Assembly: GCF_051466335.1 (NCBI RefSeq)
Contig: NZ_CP195793.1
Span: 4,650,001-4,714,000 of the forward strand
From: Planctomicrobium sp051466335
GTDB taxonomy: Bacteria > Planctomycetota > Planctomycetia > Planctomycetales > Planctomycetaceae
Length of the DNA stretch: 64,000 bases
Direction: 5' to 3'
Shown piece after piece: positions 25,364 through 34,531 of the stretch. Under the pieces are notes generated by a model. That model was not told the DNA's origin. It ran no database searches and was given only the letters and a program-made list of their open reading frames with translations. Numbering within the stretch: the first letter of the stretch is position 1; the number at the start of each line of letters is the position of its first letter. A program made the position numbers and the translations under genes.

Positions 25364-26991
25364 ACCCCGAATTCTCCCTTCGACGAACGATCCAGACCCT
25401 TATCGGCCTGATGCTCCTCTGCATGGCTGCCTTTCTGGCGGAACGCGGCGATCCGAATGACGAGCTACGCATCCTGGTGGGTGGCCTTGGCGGCGTGGGA
25501 CTCATGGCTCATGCGGCGCTTGGCAACATCCGGAAGCAACTGGCACCCCGTCCTAAGCCGTCCACATCGACGGACCTTCTCGACCGCGTACTGCTGCATT
25601 GGAACGAGGACAACGCCTTCACCGTCCGTGATTTATTAAGTGGAGGCGTCAGCGTCTGGGGCCGGACCGGCAGCGGTAAGACGACTTCTTCCGGCAAGGC
25701 GCTGGCCCAGGCGATTATCAATTGTCCTGGCAGTGGGGGCGTAATCTTGGCCGCCAAGCCTGGGGAAGACCGGGCGATGTGGCAGGAGGCATTCGCCAAA
25801 GCAGGACGTCAGGACGATCTGCTGATTTTTGCCCCGGATCAACCGCTTCGGTTCAACTTTCTTGCCTATGAGATGAACCAGGGTGGTGGTCACACTCGCA
25901 ATATCACCAAGACGCTGATGACGATCGGCGAGAGCCTGCGTTCCAGCGATACCAATGGCCGCGAAGACGCCGACTTTTGGAACCGCGAGCAGGAACGGCT
26001 CCTCTACAACGCCATCGAGATGGTCAAGCTGGCAATGGGGCCGTTCACGGCTCCTGACCTGCAACGGTTCATCTCCACAGCGGCCATGTCGCAGGAGGAT
26101 TTCCACAAGCAAACCTGGCTCGATGGCTTTCACAACCAGGTATTGCGTGCTGCTCACGCTTCTCCCAAGACGCCGCTGGAGCAGCATGATTACGAACTGG
26201 CACACACCTACTGGACTTCCGAGTTTCCGTCCACCGCCGAAAAAACAAGATCGTCCATTCTCACCGGTGTGATGGGAATTCTCCATGTTTTTAATACCGG
26301 CTTAGTTAGAGAAATTTGCAGCACCACGTCCAACGTCACCCCCGACGATCTGTTTGTAGGCAAATGGATACTTGTCGACATGGCCCCATCGGAGTGGGGC
26401 GACATCGGTCTATTTATTTCAGCCGGATGGAAATATTTAGTCCAGCGCGCCGTTTTGAGGCGAGTTGCCCGGCCGGATTCCAACATCGTCACGGTCTGGG
26501 CGGACGAGGCGCACCAGTTCGTCAGCAGCTTTGATGCCCACTTCATCACGCAATGCCGCAGCCATCGCGGCTGTCAGGTCTTTCTCTCGCAGTCGCTCAG
26601 TAATTTCTATGCGGCACTATCGGGCGAGAAGGGACGACATCAGGCGGACAGCCTGCTGGCCGGGTTCAGCCATAAGGTTCTGCACGCCTTGGGTGACGTA
26701 GAAACGGCCAACTGGGCCAGCGCCCTGATCGGCAAGTCGCTCCAGACCTTTACCGGTGGTTCGACGACGCCCTCCGACAGTTCCTTCGACGAGTTGATGG
26801 GCCGCAGCCGCTATAGCGGCAACTACAGCTCCCATTACGAGTCCACACTTCAGGCCAAGAGCTTCATGCACAACTTGAGGACCGGGGGCGCGGCCAACGA
26901 TTTCCTGTGCGACTGCTTCGTGATCCGTAGCGGCGAACCGTTCGCCGATGGCCAGAATTATCTGGCCACCAGCTTCAGCCAAAAGGGCTAA
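25360..26991 (+). CDS. Type IV coupling protein (VirD4/TraD family)
   Basis: 543 aa. Two N-terminal membrane helices (about 11-28 and 34-53) anchor the protein. The cytoplasmic ATPase has Walker A GRTGSGKTTS (101-110), 'VILAAKPGEDRAMW' (a TraG/TraD-like 'KPxG(E/D)' element), and Walker B with 'VWADEAHQF' (379-387). The region 'HRGCQVFLSQSLSNFYAAL' with 'KVLHALGDVETANWASALIG' is the usual TraM-recognition/TraG C-domain. It would pump the relaxase-bound strand to the mating channel. Length is normal for the short VirD4 class. Its start overlaps the stop of the 80-aa membrane gene. Confidence 0.94.
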   Translation: MNPEFSLRRTIQTLIGLMLLCMAAFLAERGDPNDELRILVGGLGGVGLMAHAALGNIRKQLAPRPKPSTSTDLLDRVLLHWNEDNAFTVRDLLSGGVSVWGRTGSGKTTSSGKALAQAIINCPGSGGVILAAKPGEDRAMWQEAFAKAGRQDDLLIFAPDQPLRFNFLAYEMNQGGGHTRNITKTLMTIGESLRSSDTNGREDADFWNREQERLLYNAIEMVKLAMGPFTAPDLQRFISTAAMSQEDFHKQTWLDGFHNQVLRAAHASPKTPLEQHDYELAHTYWTSEFPSTAEKTRSSILTGVMGILHVFNTGLVREICSTTSNVTPDDLFVGKWILVDMAPSEWGDIGLFISAGWKYLVQRAVLRRVARPDSNIVTVWADEAHQFVSSFDAHFITQCRSHRGCQVFLSQSLSNFYAALSGEKGRHQADSLLAGFSHKVLHALGDVETANWASALIGKSLQTFTGGSTTPSDSSFDELMGRSRYSGNYSSHYESTLQAKSFMHNLRTGGAANDFLCDCFVIRSGEPFADGQNYLATSFSQKG

Positions 26992-27039
26992 GGCTGATTC
27001 CCCTGTGTTGTGTTTCTTCAACCTCGAAAGGAGGCTCCC

Positions 27040-27621
27040 ATGTTTCCGCACTCACCACCTCAAGCCCCGCCGCCGGGCGACCGGCTGACAATGGCGGCCA
27101 GCTTCAATACGGCCAATTTCCTGTCCCACGCCCATGCCTTGGCTCTTACGGTCTTCCTGCGAACCGATTTTGGCCGAGAGGGAATCGGGATTCACGGGTT
27201 AGTGACCTTCGTCCTGATTCTGGGCTATGGCAGCTTCGCCCAGTGCTACGCGATGTTCCCGTTCTTTCTGCTCTGGATTCTGGCGGTGATCTGCCAGCGG
27301 GTCCGGCAGTTCGTGAACTGGCGACGCGGGGTCATCATTCACAGTTATTACAACGGCTACCCCTGGCTCTCCAAACGTCTGTTCCCGCGTATGTCGGAAC
27401 TGAACGCCAAGGGTGTCGATGCCTTCCTGTGCCTGGCCATCGGCGGGGTGATCGCCCAGTTCGACAAGCCGTTCGGCTTGTTCATCATGGCCGGATTCGC
27501 CTCGATCCTGTTCACCGAGGCCGTGATCGTTGAGTCCACAAAGCGTCGTCTGCAAGCCATGCAGGACGCCGAGTTGGAACAGCGCTACCTGGCCGAGAAA
27601 TACAAATCCGGCCGCTTCTAA
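27040..27621 (+). CDS. Multi-spanning membrane protein of the transfer operon, 193 aa
   Basis: Function not recognised. The ATG at 27040 is chosen because AAAGGAGG precedes it; a longer frame from 27010 lacks such a site. It has about four hydrophobic segments: near 47-65 ('GLVTFVLILGYG'), 70-88 ('MFPFFLLWILAVICQRV'), 127-140 ('AFLCLAIGGVIAQF') and 145-165 ('LFIMAGFASILFTEAVIV'). A basic 'RQFVNWRRGVIIHSYYNGYP' lies between, and the C-terminal cytoplasmic helix ends 'LEQRYLAEKYKSGRF'. Position behind the coupling protein suggests a membrane partner in DNA transfer. Confidence 0.75.
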   Translation: MFPHSPPQAPPPGDRLTMAASFNTANFLSHAHALALTVFLRTDFGREGIGIHGLVTFVLILGYGSFAQCYAMFPFFLLWILAVICQRVRQFVNWRRGVIIHSYYNGYPWLSKRLFPRMSELNAKGVDAFLCLAIGGVIAQFDKPFGLFIMAGFASILFTEAVIVESTKRRLQAMQDAELEQRYLAEKYKSGRF

Positions 27622-27651
27622 CTTCTCCCCAACCTGAAAGGAGGTTTTGTC

Positions 27652-28101
27652 ATGTCTTCAGAACAGACACCCCTGTGGCAGCAGATGCTGGCCAAACGCC
27701 GGGAATGGCTGGAATCCCAGCCGTCCCTATCCGGTCAGCTTGCGGCAATGGGCCGCGAGATGGTCAAGGACGTGCGTTCCAGCGTGCATGAGTCGTTCTT
27801 CGGGCGACCCGAACATGCCGCCGAACCGGGAACGCCCGGCAATCCCACGCAGTACATGATCAATCAGGATCTCGGCACGGTGCATGGGAACTATGACCAC
27901 TCGCAAGACCAGGCCCTGCCCGCTGATGCCGAGCTTCAACAGTACGTCACGCCCGACCCGGAGCAAGCGCAGCAGCAGAGCTTGAAATCACCGCGATTTT
28001 ATGGCCCGGCGGATGAGCAAGCCATCAGTGACGAGTCCGAACTTCAGCGGTACGTCTCCCGTGCCCAGGAATCCCAACAAGAAAGAGGGGTGGAACGATG
28101 A
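27652..28101 (+). CDS. Hypothetical protein of the transfer operon, 149 aa, polar with internal repeats
   Basis: Not recognised. A strong AAAGGAGG site is nine bases ahead. The N-terminal ~45 residues are helical and charged ('WQQMLAKRREWLESQ'). The rest is rich in Gln, Glu and Pro and carries a repeated motif: 'DAELQQYVTPD' near residues 87-97 and 'ESELQRYVSRA' near 128-138. No signal or membrane segment is seen. It overlaps the next gene by four bases (ATGA). It may be a cytoplasmic linker or adaptor of the transfer apparatus; no evidence beyond position. Confidence 0.7.
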   Translation: MSSEQTPLWQQMLAKRREWLESQPSLSGQLAAMGREMVKDVRSSVHESFFGRPEHAAEPGTPGNPTQYMINQDLGTVHGNYDHSQDQALPADAELQQYVTPDPEQAQQQSLKSPRFYGPADEQAISDESELQRYVSRAQESQQERGVER

Positions 28102-28475
28102 GCGATTTCGACTGGTTAATCATCCAGCTTCAACTTCTCGTGTGGGGCTTCCTCATCTTTGTGACGGTCATGGTGCTTGCGCCCGTGGCGTTGATTGCCA
28201 GAAAGGTGAATAAGGACCGCGAAAAGCGCCAAGAGGAAGCCAACCGCTTGTCCGCAGCGGAGCCACCGGCCATCACGCCGGGCATCGCTATGTCCGAGAA
28301 GGATGGCCGCGTCATCGCCATGGAAGCGATGGAACCACAACCCGTCATGCCCGGTACTCCGCCGCCTCAAAAGAGTGGAGGCGACATGGCCATGAAGGTG
28401 GCCAAGCATGTGGCAGGTAAGGCGGCAGGTGCAGTTGCCAAGCATTATCTCAGGCGTTGGCTACTCGGAAGGTAG
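28098..28475 (+). CDS. Single-pass membrane protein of the transfer operon, 125 aa
   Basis: Not recognised. One clear N-terminal membrane helix (about 8-34: 'LQLLVWGFLIFVTVMVLAPV') is followed by a basic 'ARKVNKDREKRQEEAN' and a Pro- and Met-rich linker. The end is a glycine/alanine-rich basic helix ('KVAKHVAGKAAGAVAKHYL', then 'RRWLLGR'). The ATG overlaps the previous stop codon (ATGA). The basic C-terminus could touch DNA or lipid. The small size and operon position suggest an accessory role in transfer. Confidence 0.7.
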   Translation: MSDFDWLIIQLQLLVWGFLIFVTVMVLAPVALIARKVNKDREKRQEEANRLSAAEPPAITPGIAMSEKDGRVIAMEAMEPQPVMPGTPPPQKSGGDMAMKVAKHVAGKAAGAVAKHYLRRWLLGR

Positions 28476-28527
28476 TCAGCAGCTTTCCCAGGTTTTGATT
28501 TCTCTCACCCGAAAGGAATGGTTCATC

Positions 28528-28935
28528 ATGCACACTCAGGTCAAATTTTACTGTCAGAACTGCGGCTGTCCGATCATCGCGGATAGCGAAGCCGCCGGTT
28601 CGTCCTTCCAGTGTTTCCGCTGCCCGGAGATGGTCACGATTCCATCACCCACGGCAACGGTACCCACGGCATTGGCCCGTATCGACGACAGCCCTCCGCT
28701 CATGGAACACCCGGTCCATGCCAACGGCGTGATCGTGACTTCCAGTCAGGAAGCACATTCATTGTCCAAGGGTACGACGCCCGTCGAACTCAGGCTGCCG
28801 GGGCAACTCGGCGGCCTGAAGGCCAACGTCGACCAGAAGACCAGCAACGCAATGGCCACGACGTTTTTGGGCGGCTTGCTGGTCGTTGTCGGTGCCATGC
28901 TGGCCGTCATGTTTGGCGGCAAGCACAAGGCGTGA
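28528..28935 (+). CDS. Zinc-ribbon protein with C-terminal membrane anchor, 135 aa
   Basis: The ATG at 28528 is chosen because GAAAGGAA lies just ahead; the frame is open further upstream over the previous gene. The N-terminus is a zinc ribbon: 'FYCQNCGCPI' and 'FQCFRCPEM', giving CxxC...CxxC. A variable polar middle follows, then a tail helix 'TTFLGGLLVVVGAMLAVMFG' near residues 111-130 and a basic end 'GKHKA'. Such tail-anchored zinc ribbons are common in planctomycetes. Role in the transfer operon unknown. A 67-base gap follows before the next gene. Confidence 0.75.
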   Translation: MHTQVKFYCQNCGCPIIADSEAAGSSFQCFRCPEMVTIPSPTATVPTALARIDDSPPLMEHPVHANGVIVTSSQEAHSLSKGTTPVELRLPGQLGGLKANVDQKTSNAMATTFLGGLLVVVGAMLAVMFGGKHKA

Positions 28936-29002
28936 GTTTGGTTTCTCTGACTTCCAGGGGGAGCATCTGCTCCCCCGCATTTTCAACTAAGCGAGGTGAT
29001 CG

Positions 29003-29281
29003 ATGAAAGATGAAGACTGGAAGCTGACCAACGAGGAGTTGTCGAAGCCCGACCTGTTGAAACCGGTCGAGATCGCTTCTGGAACCGAACACTTGTTCCG
29101 GGATGAAGACCACCTGACGCACGCGGAGATGCAACAACTCCTTCGGGAATGGCGCGATGACGCTGCACAACGTCCGCTCTGGGAAAAGGGCGTCCGCTAC
29201 GAGGACGAGTCCGACAGAAGGCTCGACGAACAGCTTGAGCAACGCCGGTCGCGCGAACGCGACCGGGGGCATGAACGGTAG
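29003..29281 (+). CDS. Hypothetical acidic/charged protein, 92 aa
   Basis: Not recognised. It is highly charged and mostly helical: 'DEDWKLTNEELSKPDLL', 'LTHAEMQQLLREWRDD' and an Arg/Glu-rich tail 'LDEQLEQRRSRERDRGHER'. No membrane segment or metal site is present. GCGAGGTG lies before the ATG. It sits between the zinc-ribbon gene and the HTH gene in the operon. Codon use resembles its neighbours, so it is likely a real gene. Confidence 0.65.
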   Translation: MKDEDWKLTNEELSKPDLLKPVEIASGTEHLFRDEDHLTHAEMQQLLREWRDDAAQRPLWEKGVRYEDESDRRLDEQLEQRRSRERDRGHER

Positions 29282-29301
29282 AGATCGACACCATCCCCAA
29301 A

Positions 29302-29338
29302 CGCAGTGCGGGCGGGGCACACACCTGCCCGCACTGCG
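29302..29338. promoter_or_regulatory. 12-bp inverted repeat directly before the HTH gene
   Basis: CGCAGTGCGGGC (29302-29313) and GCCCGCACTGCG (29327-29338) are perfect complements around a 13-base loop. The right arm touches the ribosome-binding GAGGAG of the HTH gene, so the hairpin could occlude translation, or the repeat could be the operator for that HTH protein. There is no T-run, so it is not a standard terminator. Confidence 0.45.
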
Positions 29339-29352
29339 AGGAGATGACGGCC

Positions 29353-29619
29353 ATGACAATTGAAGACCGACTGACACGCATTGAAGCGATGCTGGCCGTG
29401 CTGGTTCAGGGACAGCAAGAGCGGGAGTGGTACACGGTCGAGGAATTTGCCCACATCGTTGGCCGTAGCGAATTCACCTGTCGCCAATGGTGCCGCCTGG
29501 GCCGGATCGAGGCCAACAAGAAGGCCAGCGGGCGAGGGGCACATGCCGCCTGGGCGATTGCCCACACCGAACTCGAACGCTTCCGGCGAGAAGGGCTTCG
29601 ACACCCCAGACAGAACTAA
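29353..29619 (+). CDS. Helix-turn-helix (MerR/excisionase-like) DNA-binding protein, 88 aa
   Basis: Start at 29353 rather than 29344 because the GAGGAG box abuts the first ATG and is well spaced for the second. An N-terminal helix ('IEDRLTRIEAMLAVLVQGQ') precedes a winged HTH: 'EWYTVEEFAHIVGRSEFTCR', then 'WCRLGRIEANKKASGRG' and 'WAIAHTELERFRREG'. This is the helix_turn_helix_17 / excisionase-like type. It could regulate the transfer operon or help excision by the serine recombinase. It lies just after a large inverted repeat that may be its operator. Confidence 0.82.
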   Translation: MTIEDRLTRIEAMLAVLVQGQQEREWYTVEEFAHIVGRSEFTCRQWCRLGRIEANKKASGRGAHAAWAIAHTELERFRREGLRHPRQN

Positions 29620-29689
29620 GCCAGCCGAACTTCCTTGTTCCATCATTGTTGACTTGATTTCTCTCTCTTTCACGAAAGTTTTGGTTCCC

Positions 29690-29914
29690 ATGTCCCGCAG
29701 CAATCGACAATCCGATTGCCAGAAACCGGAGGAAGCCACACGGCTCGTCCTTCCGGCCGGGACACCGGACTGGATCACGCCGGAGCTGATCGAAGCGACC
29801 GTTTGCACCTGGCAGCCGTATTACAAGACGCCGCTGACGGTTGATGATGCCATCGAAATCATCCGCAGTGCGGGGCTTTTGTTCGATGCACTGTCAACGG
29901 ATCGGAAGGCTTAA
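29690..29914 (+). CDS. Hypothetical protein, 74 aa, end of the transfer operon
   Basis: Not recognised. The start at 29690 ('MSRSNRQSD') is used; the frame is open upstream over the HTH gene but that part is a shadow. The body 'PDWITPELIEATVCTWQPYY' and 'LTVDDAIEIIRSAGLLFDAL' forms a plausible small helical domain of a type often seen at the end of planctomycete ICE operons. Three bases separate it from the converging acr3 gene, so it is the last gene of the rightward operon. Confidence 0.65.
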   Translation: MSRSNRQSDCQKPEEATRLVLPAGTPDWITPELIEATVCTWQPYYKTPLTVDDAIEIIRSAGLLFDALSTDRKA

Positions 29915-29917
29915 ATG

Positions 29918-31015
29918 CTAGGCACCGTATTCCGGAAACCATGCCTTCGTTCGATTGCAAGCCGCGCAGACGGAAAGCATGACGGGCACTTCGACCAGTA
30001 CGCCCACGACAGTCGCCAAGGCCGCCCCCGATTCGGGGCCGTACAGCGCGATGGCCGTTGCCACCGCCAGTTCAAAGAAGTTGCTGGCTCCGATCAACGC
30101 TCCCGGCGCGGCGATGTTGTGCGGGACGCGCAGCAGCCACATCAGTCCGTAGGTGAGGGAGGAATTGAAATACACCTGCAACAGAATCGGAACGGCGATC
30201 AGGGCGACATGCAGCGGATGATCGAGAATGTTGTCGGCCTGAAAAGCGAAGATCAGCACCAGCGTGCCGAGCAGCGCTGTCACCGCGAATGGTTGAAACC
30301 GTGGCATGAACGACATCTCGAACCAGGCGCGTCCCTTGCTGCGGATCAGAACCGTTCGGAGTGCCGCGCCACCGGCAAGCGGGACAACGATGAACACCGC
30401 GACCGCCGTGAGCAACACATGAAAGGGAACCGCCAGTCCGGATACCCCAACCAGCAACCCGACGATGGGGGCGAACAGCACGAGCATGATGAGGTCGTTG
30501 ACCGCTACTTGTATCAGGGTGTAAGCGGGATCGCCGTCCGTGAGGTAGCTCCAGACGAACACCATTGCCGTACAGGGGGCGGCGGCGAGGATGATCACCC
30601 CCGCCGTGTACTGCTTCGCCAGTTCCTCCCCGATGATCGACTGGAAGATGACCTGAAAGAACAGCCATCCCAACGCGAACATGCTGAACGGCTTGACCAG
30701 CCAGTTCACGAACAGTGTGACGAGTAACCCTTTCGGCCGTCGGGTAACCCCGGCCAGCGAAGAGAAATCAATCTTCATCATCATCGGTACGATCATCAGC
30801 CAAATCAGCACCGCGATGGGGGCATTGATCTGGCTTCCAGCCCCGAACTCCATTCCCCGAAGACTTTCGGTAAAGCCCGGCAATGCGCGACCAATCAGGA
30901 CACCTGCGACCATGCACAAACCGACCCAGACGGTCAGGTAACGCTCGAACGAGTTCATCATCTTCGGCACTGCTTCGGCAGCAACGGGGGACGTGCCTGC
31001 TTCCGAGGCACTCAT
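29918..31015 (-). CDS. acr3: ACR3-family arsenite efflux permease
   Basis: 365 aa with about ten membrane helices. Family signatures are seen: 'IWLMIVPMMMKIDF', 'FVNWLVKPFSMFALGW', the helix with the essential cysteine 'LAAAPCTAMVFVWSYL', 'VAVNDLIMLVLFAP', and 'ALIGASNFFELAVATAIAL'. It exports As(III) as arsenite using the proton gradient. It is the last gene of the arsR-DUF6428-arsC-acr3 operon; its ATG overlaps the arsC stop (ATGA). This gene is sometimes labelled arsB, but the sequence is the ACR3 type and not ArsB. Complete. Confidence 0.95.
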   Translation of the reverse strand: MSASEAGTSPVAAEAVPKMMNSFERYLTVWVGLCMVAGVLIGRALPGFTESLRGMEFGAGSQINAPIAVLIWLMIVPMMMKIDFSSLAGVTRRPKGLLVTLFVNWLVKPFSMFALGWLFFQVIFQSIIGEELAKQYTAGVIILAAAPCTAMVFVWSYLTDGDPAYTLIQVAVNDLIMLVLFAPIVGLLVGVSGLAVPFHVLLTAVAVFIVVPLAGGAALRTVLIRSKGRAWFEMSFMPRFQPFAVTALLGTLVLIFAFQADNILDHPLHVALIAVPILLQVYFNSSLTYGLMWLLRVPHNIAAPGALIGASNFFELAVATAIALYGPESGAALATVVGVLVEVPVMLSVCAACNRTKAWFPEYGA

Positions 31016-31428
31016 CCCTGGCTCCTTTCCACGTTCAGCGATGTCAGCAGTTCCTTCACCTTTCGCTCGATCAGATCGCGGACTTCGCGGTATTGCTCCG
31101 GCAGCATCTCCTTCGGATCAGGAATCTGCCATTCCTCCCGCCGTTTGGCTCGAACCAATGGGCATTCATCCCCGCAGCCCATCGTCACCGCAACTTCAAC
31201 TTCCCGGCCGTTGAACTCGTCGAGCGACTTCGACGTATGAGTCGTCAGGTCGTACCCGATTTCCCGCATGAACTCGACGGCACGCGGATTGACCCGGCCC
31301 GATGGCCTCGATCCGGCGCTATGCGCCTCGATGCTCCCGTTGCTGTGGATGTGGGCGAACGCTTCGGCCATCTGGCTGCGGTTCGAGTTTTCGACGCAAA
31401 CGAAAAGGACCAGTTGGTAGTTTCCCAT
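31012..31428 (-). CDS. arsC: Arsenate reductase, thioredoxin-coupled (LMW phosphatase-like) type
   Basis: 138 aa from the ATG at 31428, preceded by AGGAG; a longer frame from 31515 is not needed. The phosphatase-like loop is C11-V-E-N-S-N-R17 (Cx5R) and the two resolving cysteines are Cys85 and Cys89 ('TMGCGDECPLV'), with 'IPDPKEM' supplying the conserved Asp. This is the ArsC class that reduces As(V) to As(III) with thioredoxin, feeding the ACR3 pump. It is third in the operon and overlaps acr3 by four bases. Confidence 0.95.
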   Translation of the reverse strand: MGNYQLVLFVCVENSNRSQMAEAFAHIHSNGSIEAHSAGSRPSGRVNPRAVEFMREIGYDLTTHTSKSLDEFNGREVEVAVTMGCGDECPLVRAKRREEWQIPDPKEMLPEQYREVRDLIERKVKELLTSLNVERSQG

Positions 31429-31460
31429 ACGGCACTCCTGGCTCAATTCAAAGAACGGGG

Positions 31461-31916
31461 TCAACAGCAACCAGGGGTTGCGCAACAACCCGATTCGACT
31501 GGCGCAATACCGCACCGGTCTTCCGCCAGGCAGGCGGTGTGCTTGTTCCCCAGATGCAAGAGAAGACCGGACGGAATAATTTCAGTCGTAGCGAGCGGAT
31601 ACTGCGACAAGACCTCGGACTCGTACTCAATTTCCACGGGCAAGTCGGTGGTCTTGAGCAATGGGGCGGCGAGTCGCAGGATACGGGCTAGCTTCGAGGT
31701 GTCGAGCCGATGTTCCGTGTCACCGGCGACCCAAACTTGCAGCACACAAGCGGTGGCGGATCGAACCGTTCCGCCGCAGTCGATGAAGTCCTTGTGGACC
31801 CGCCCAACCTCCGTGACGTGGAAATGGGCCGGAGCGAATGACCCATCCGGCAACATCAAATGGATCGCCGCCGAGGGATTGTCGGTCAGGACATTGAGGA
31901 ATTCATTGAGTCTCAC
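31461..31916 (-). CDS. DUF6428-family protein of the arsenic operon, 151 aa
   Basis: It starts at a GTG at 31916, overlapping the end of arsR by 14 bases. The pattern 'MRLNEFLNVLTDNPSAAIHL', 'VPAHFHVTEVGRV' (here 'APAHFHVTEVGRVHKDFIDC') and 'LQVWVAGDTEHRLDTSKLA' is the DUF6428 family, small proteins regularly found in ars operons. The role is unknown; the conserved H-F-H-V-T-E and the Cys/His residues, plus a C-terminal cluster 'CGIAPVESGCCATPGCC', suggest metalloid or metal binding. Confidence 0.85.
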   Translation of the reverse strand: MRLNEFLNVLTDNPSAAIHLMLPDGSFAPAHFHVTEVGRVHKDFIDCGGTVRSATACVLQVWVAGDTEHRLDTSKLARILRLAAPLLKTTDLPVEIEYESEVLSQYPLATTEIIPSGLLLHLGNKHTACLAEDRCGIAPVESGCCATPGCC

Positions 31917-32319
31917 AGTCTTCTCCTTCGATATTACAGCATCGAGCGGCGCGGTCGGTCAGCGGGGAGCGATCGCCCGCCGCTTCCGTCAGGCACCAGC
32001 CCTGTTCGATCAGCCCGGACACGCAGATATCCACAACGCGGTACAGGATGTTGTTCCCATCCCGTCGGGACGACAGGATGCCCAGACCGGAAAGCCGCTG
32101 AAGTTGATTCGACACGGCTTGCGGCTTCATCCCCACGGCAGCCGCGAGGTCGGTCACGCATAGCTCATCCTCGCGGATGAGGGCGTGCAGGAGCCGCAGG
32201 CGCGTGTCATTCGCCAGCACTTTGAACACGGCCGCAAGTCCACCCGCCTGGATCGGCGTCATCAGCTTGCGCGTCTTCAAAGGCGATGTCGGCGACCGGC
32301 GGGATTTGGGTGGCGTCAT
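31903..32319 (-). CDS. arsR: ArsR/SmtB-family arsenic-responsive repressor
   Basis: 138 aa. Winged helix: 'VFKVLANDTRLRLLHALIRE', then 'DELCVTDLAAAVGMKPQAVS' with the recognition helix 'KPQAVSNQLQRL' and wing 'SSRRDGNNILYRV'. The usual arsenic site ELCVCDL is 'ELCVTDL' here, so only Cys54 of the pair remains. Further cysteines lie at 99, 109, 127, 128 and 135 and could complete a different As(III) site. It represses the operon and is released by arsenite. A -35/-10 promoter and short operator-like repeat lie just ahead. First gene of the operon. Confidence 0.92.
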   Translation of the reverse strand: MTPPKSRRSPTSPLKTRKLMTPIQAGGLAAVFKVLANDTRLRLLHALIREDELCVTDLAAAVGMKPQAVSNQLQRLSGLGILSSRRDGNNILYRVVDICVSGLIEQGWCLTEAAGDRSPLTDRAARCCNIEGEDCETQ

Positions 32320-32344
32320 AGCTGTCCTTTCGATACACTAAAAC

Positions 32345-32373
32345 ACAATATCGTGGAATAGTGGCGTAGTCAA
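32345..32373 (-). promoter_or_regulatory. Promoter of the ars operon with overlapping ArsR operator candidate
   Basis: On the minus strand TTGACT (32368-32373) and TATTGT (32345-32350) are separated by 17 bases, and the arsR ATG follows about 25 bases later with an AAAGGA ribosome site. The inverted repeat CGATA/TATCG (32331-32335 and 32349-32353) covers the -10 and start region, the usual place for an ArsR operator. Confidence 0.5.
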
Positions 32374-32479
32374 TGTCACAGCGATAGCACTCGCCGCACA
32401 TCCCTGAAACCAAGGGAACTCGGTAGAATGACTTCCAAGATCGGTTCTTCTTCCCGGCATCAGTTCGGAGAAATCAGCT

Positions 32480-34276
<1,797 letters not shown>

Positions 34277-34531
34277 GTGGCATTGGTGTCTCTTTCAAAT
34301 CGGTACATCGACCGGGTATTGGTTTCGAGCCGCGTATTCTTGCAGGTGACGGCATTCTGTTCAATGGTGGAAGGACCAGACGGTCAATCTTCGCGGAGAA
34401 TCGCCTTTTTCCGTGGATATTGTCAATTGGAATCAGTTTGAAATTGGGACTGGCATTCGAGCTATTTGATTCGATATGCCGCCAACTTCTCACTGAATCC
34501 TGGCGCCCGACGAACGAATAAGTCGTGATGC

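Noticed and set aside
29915..30727. 270-codon plus frame opposite acr3
   Set aside because: Shadow of the permease gene; rich in His, Asp and Gln as expected from the complement of a membrane protein.
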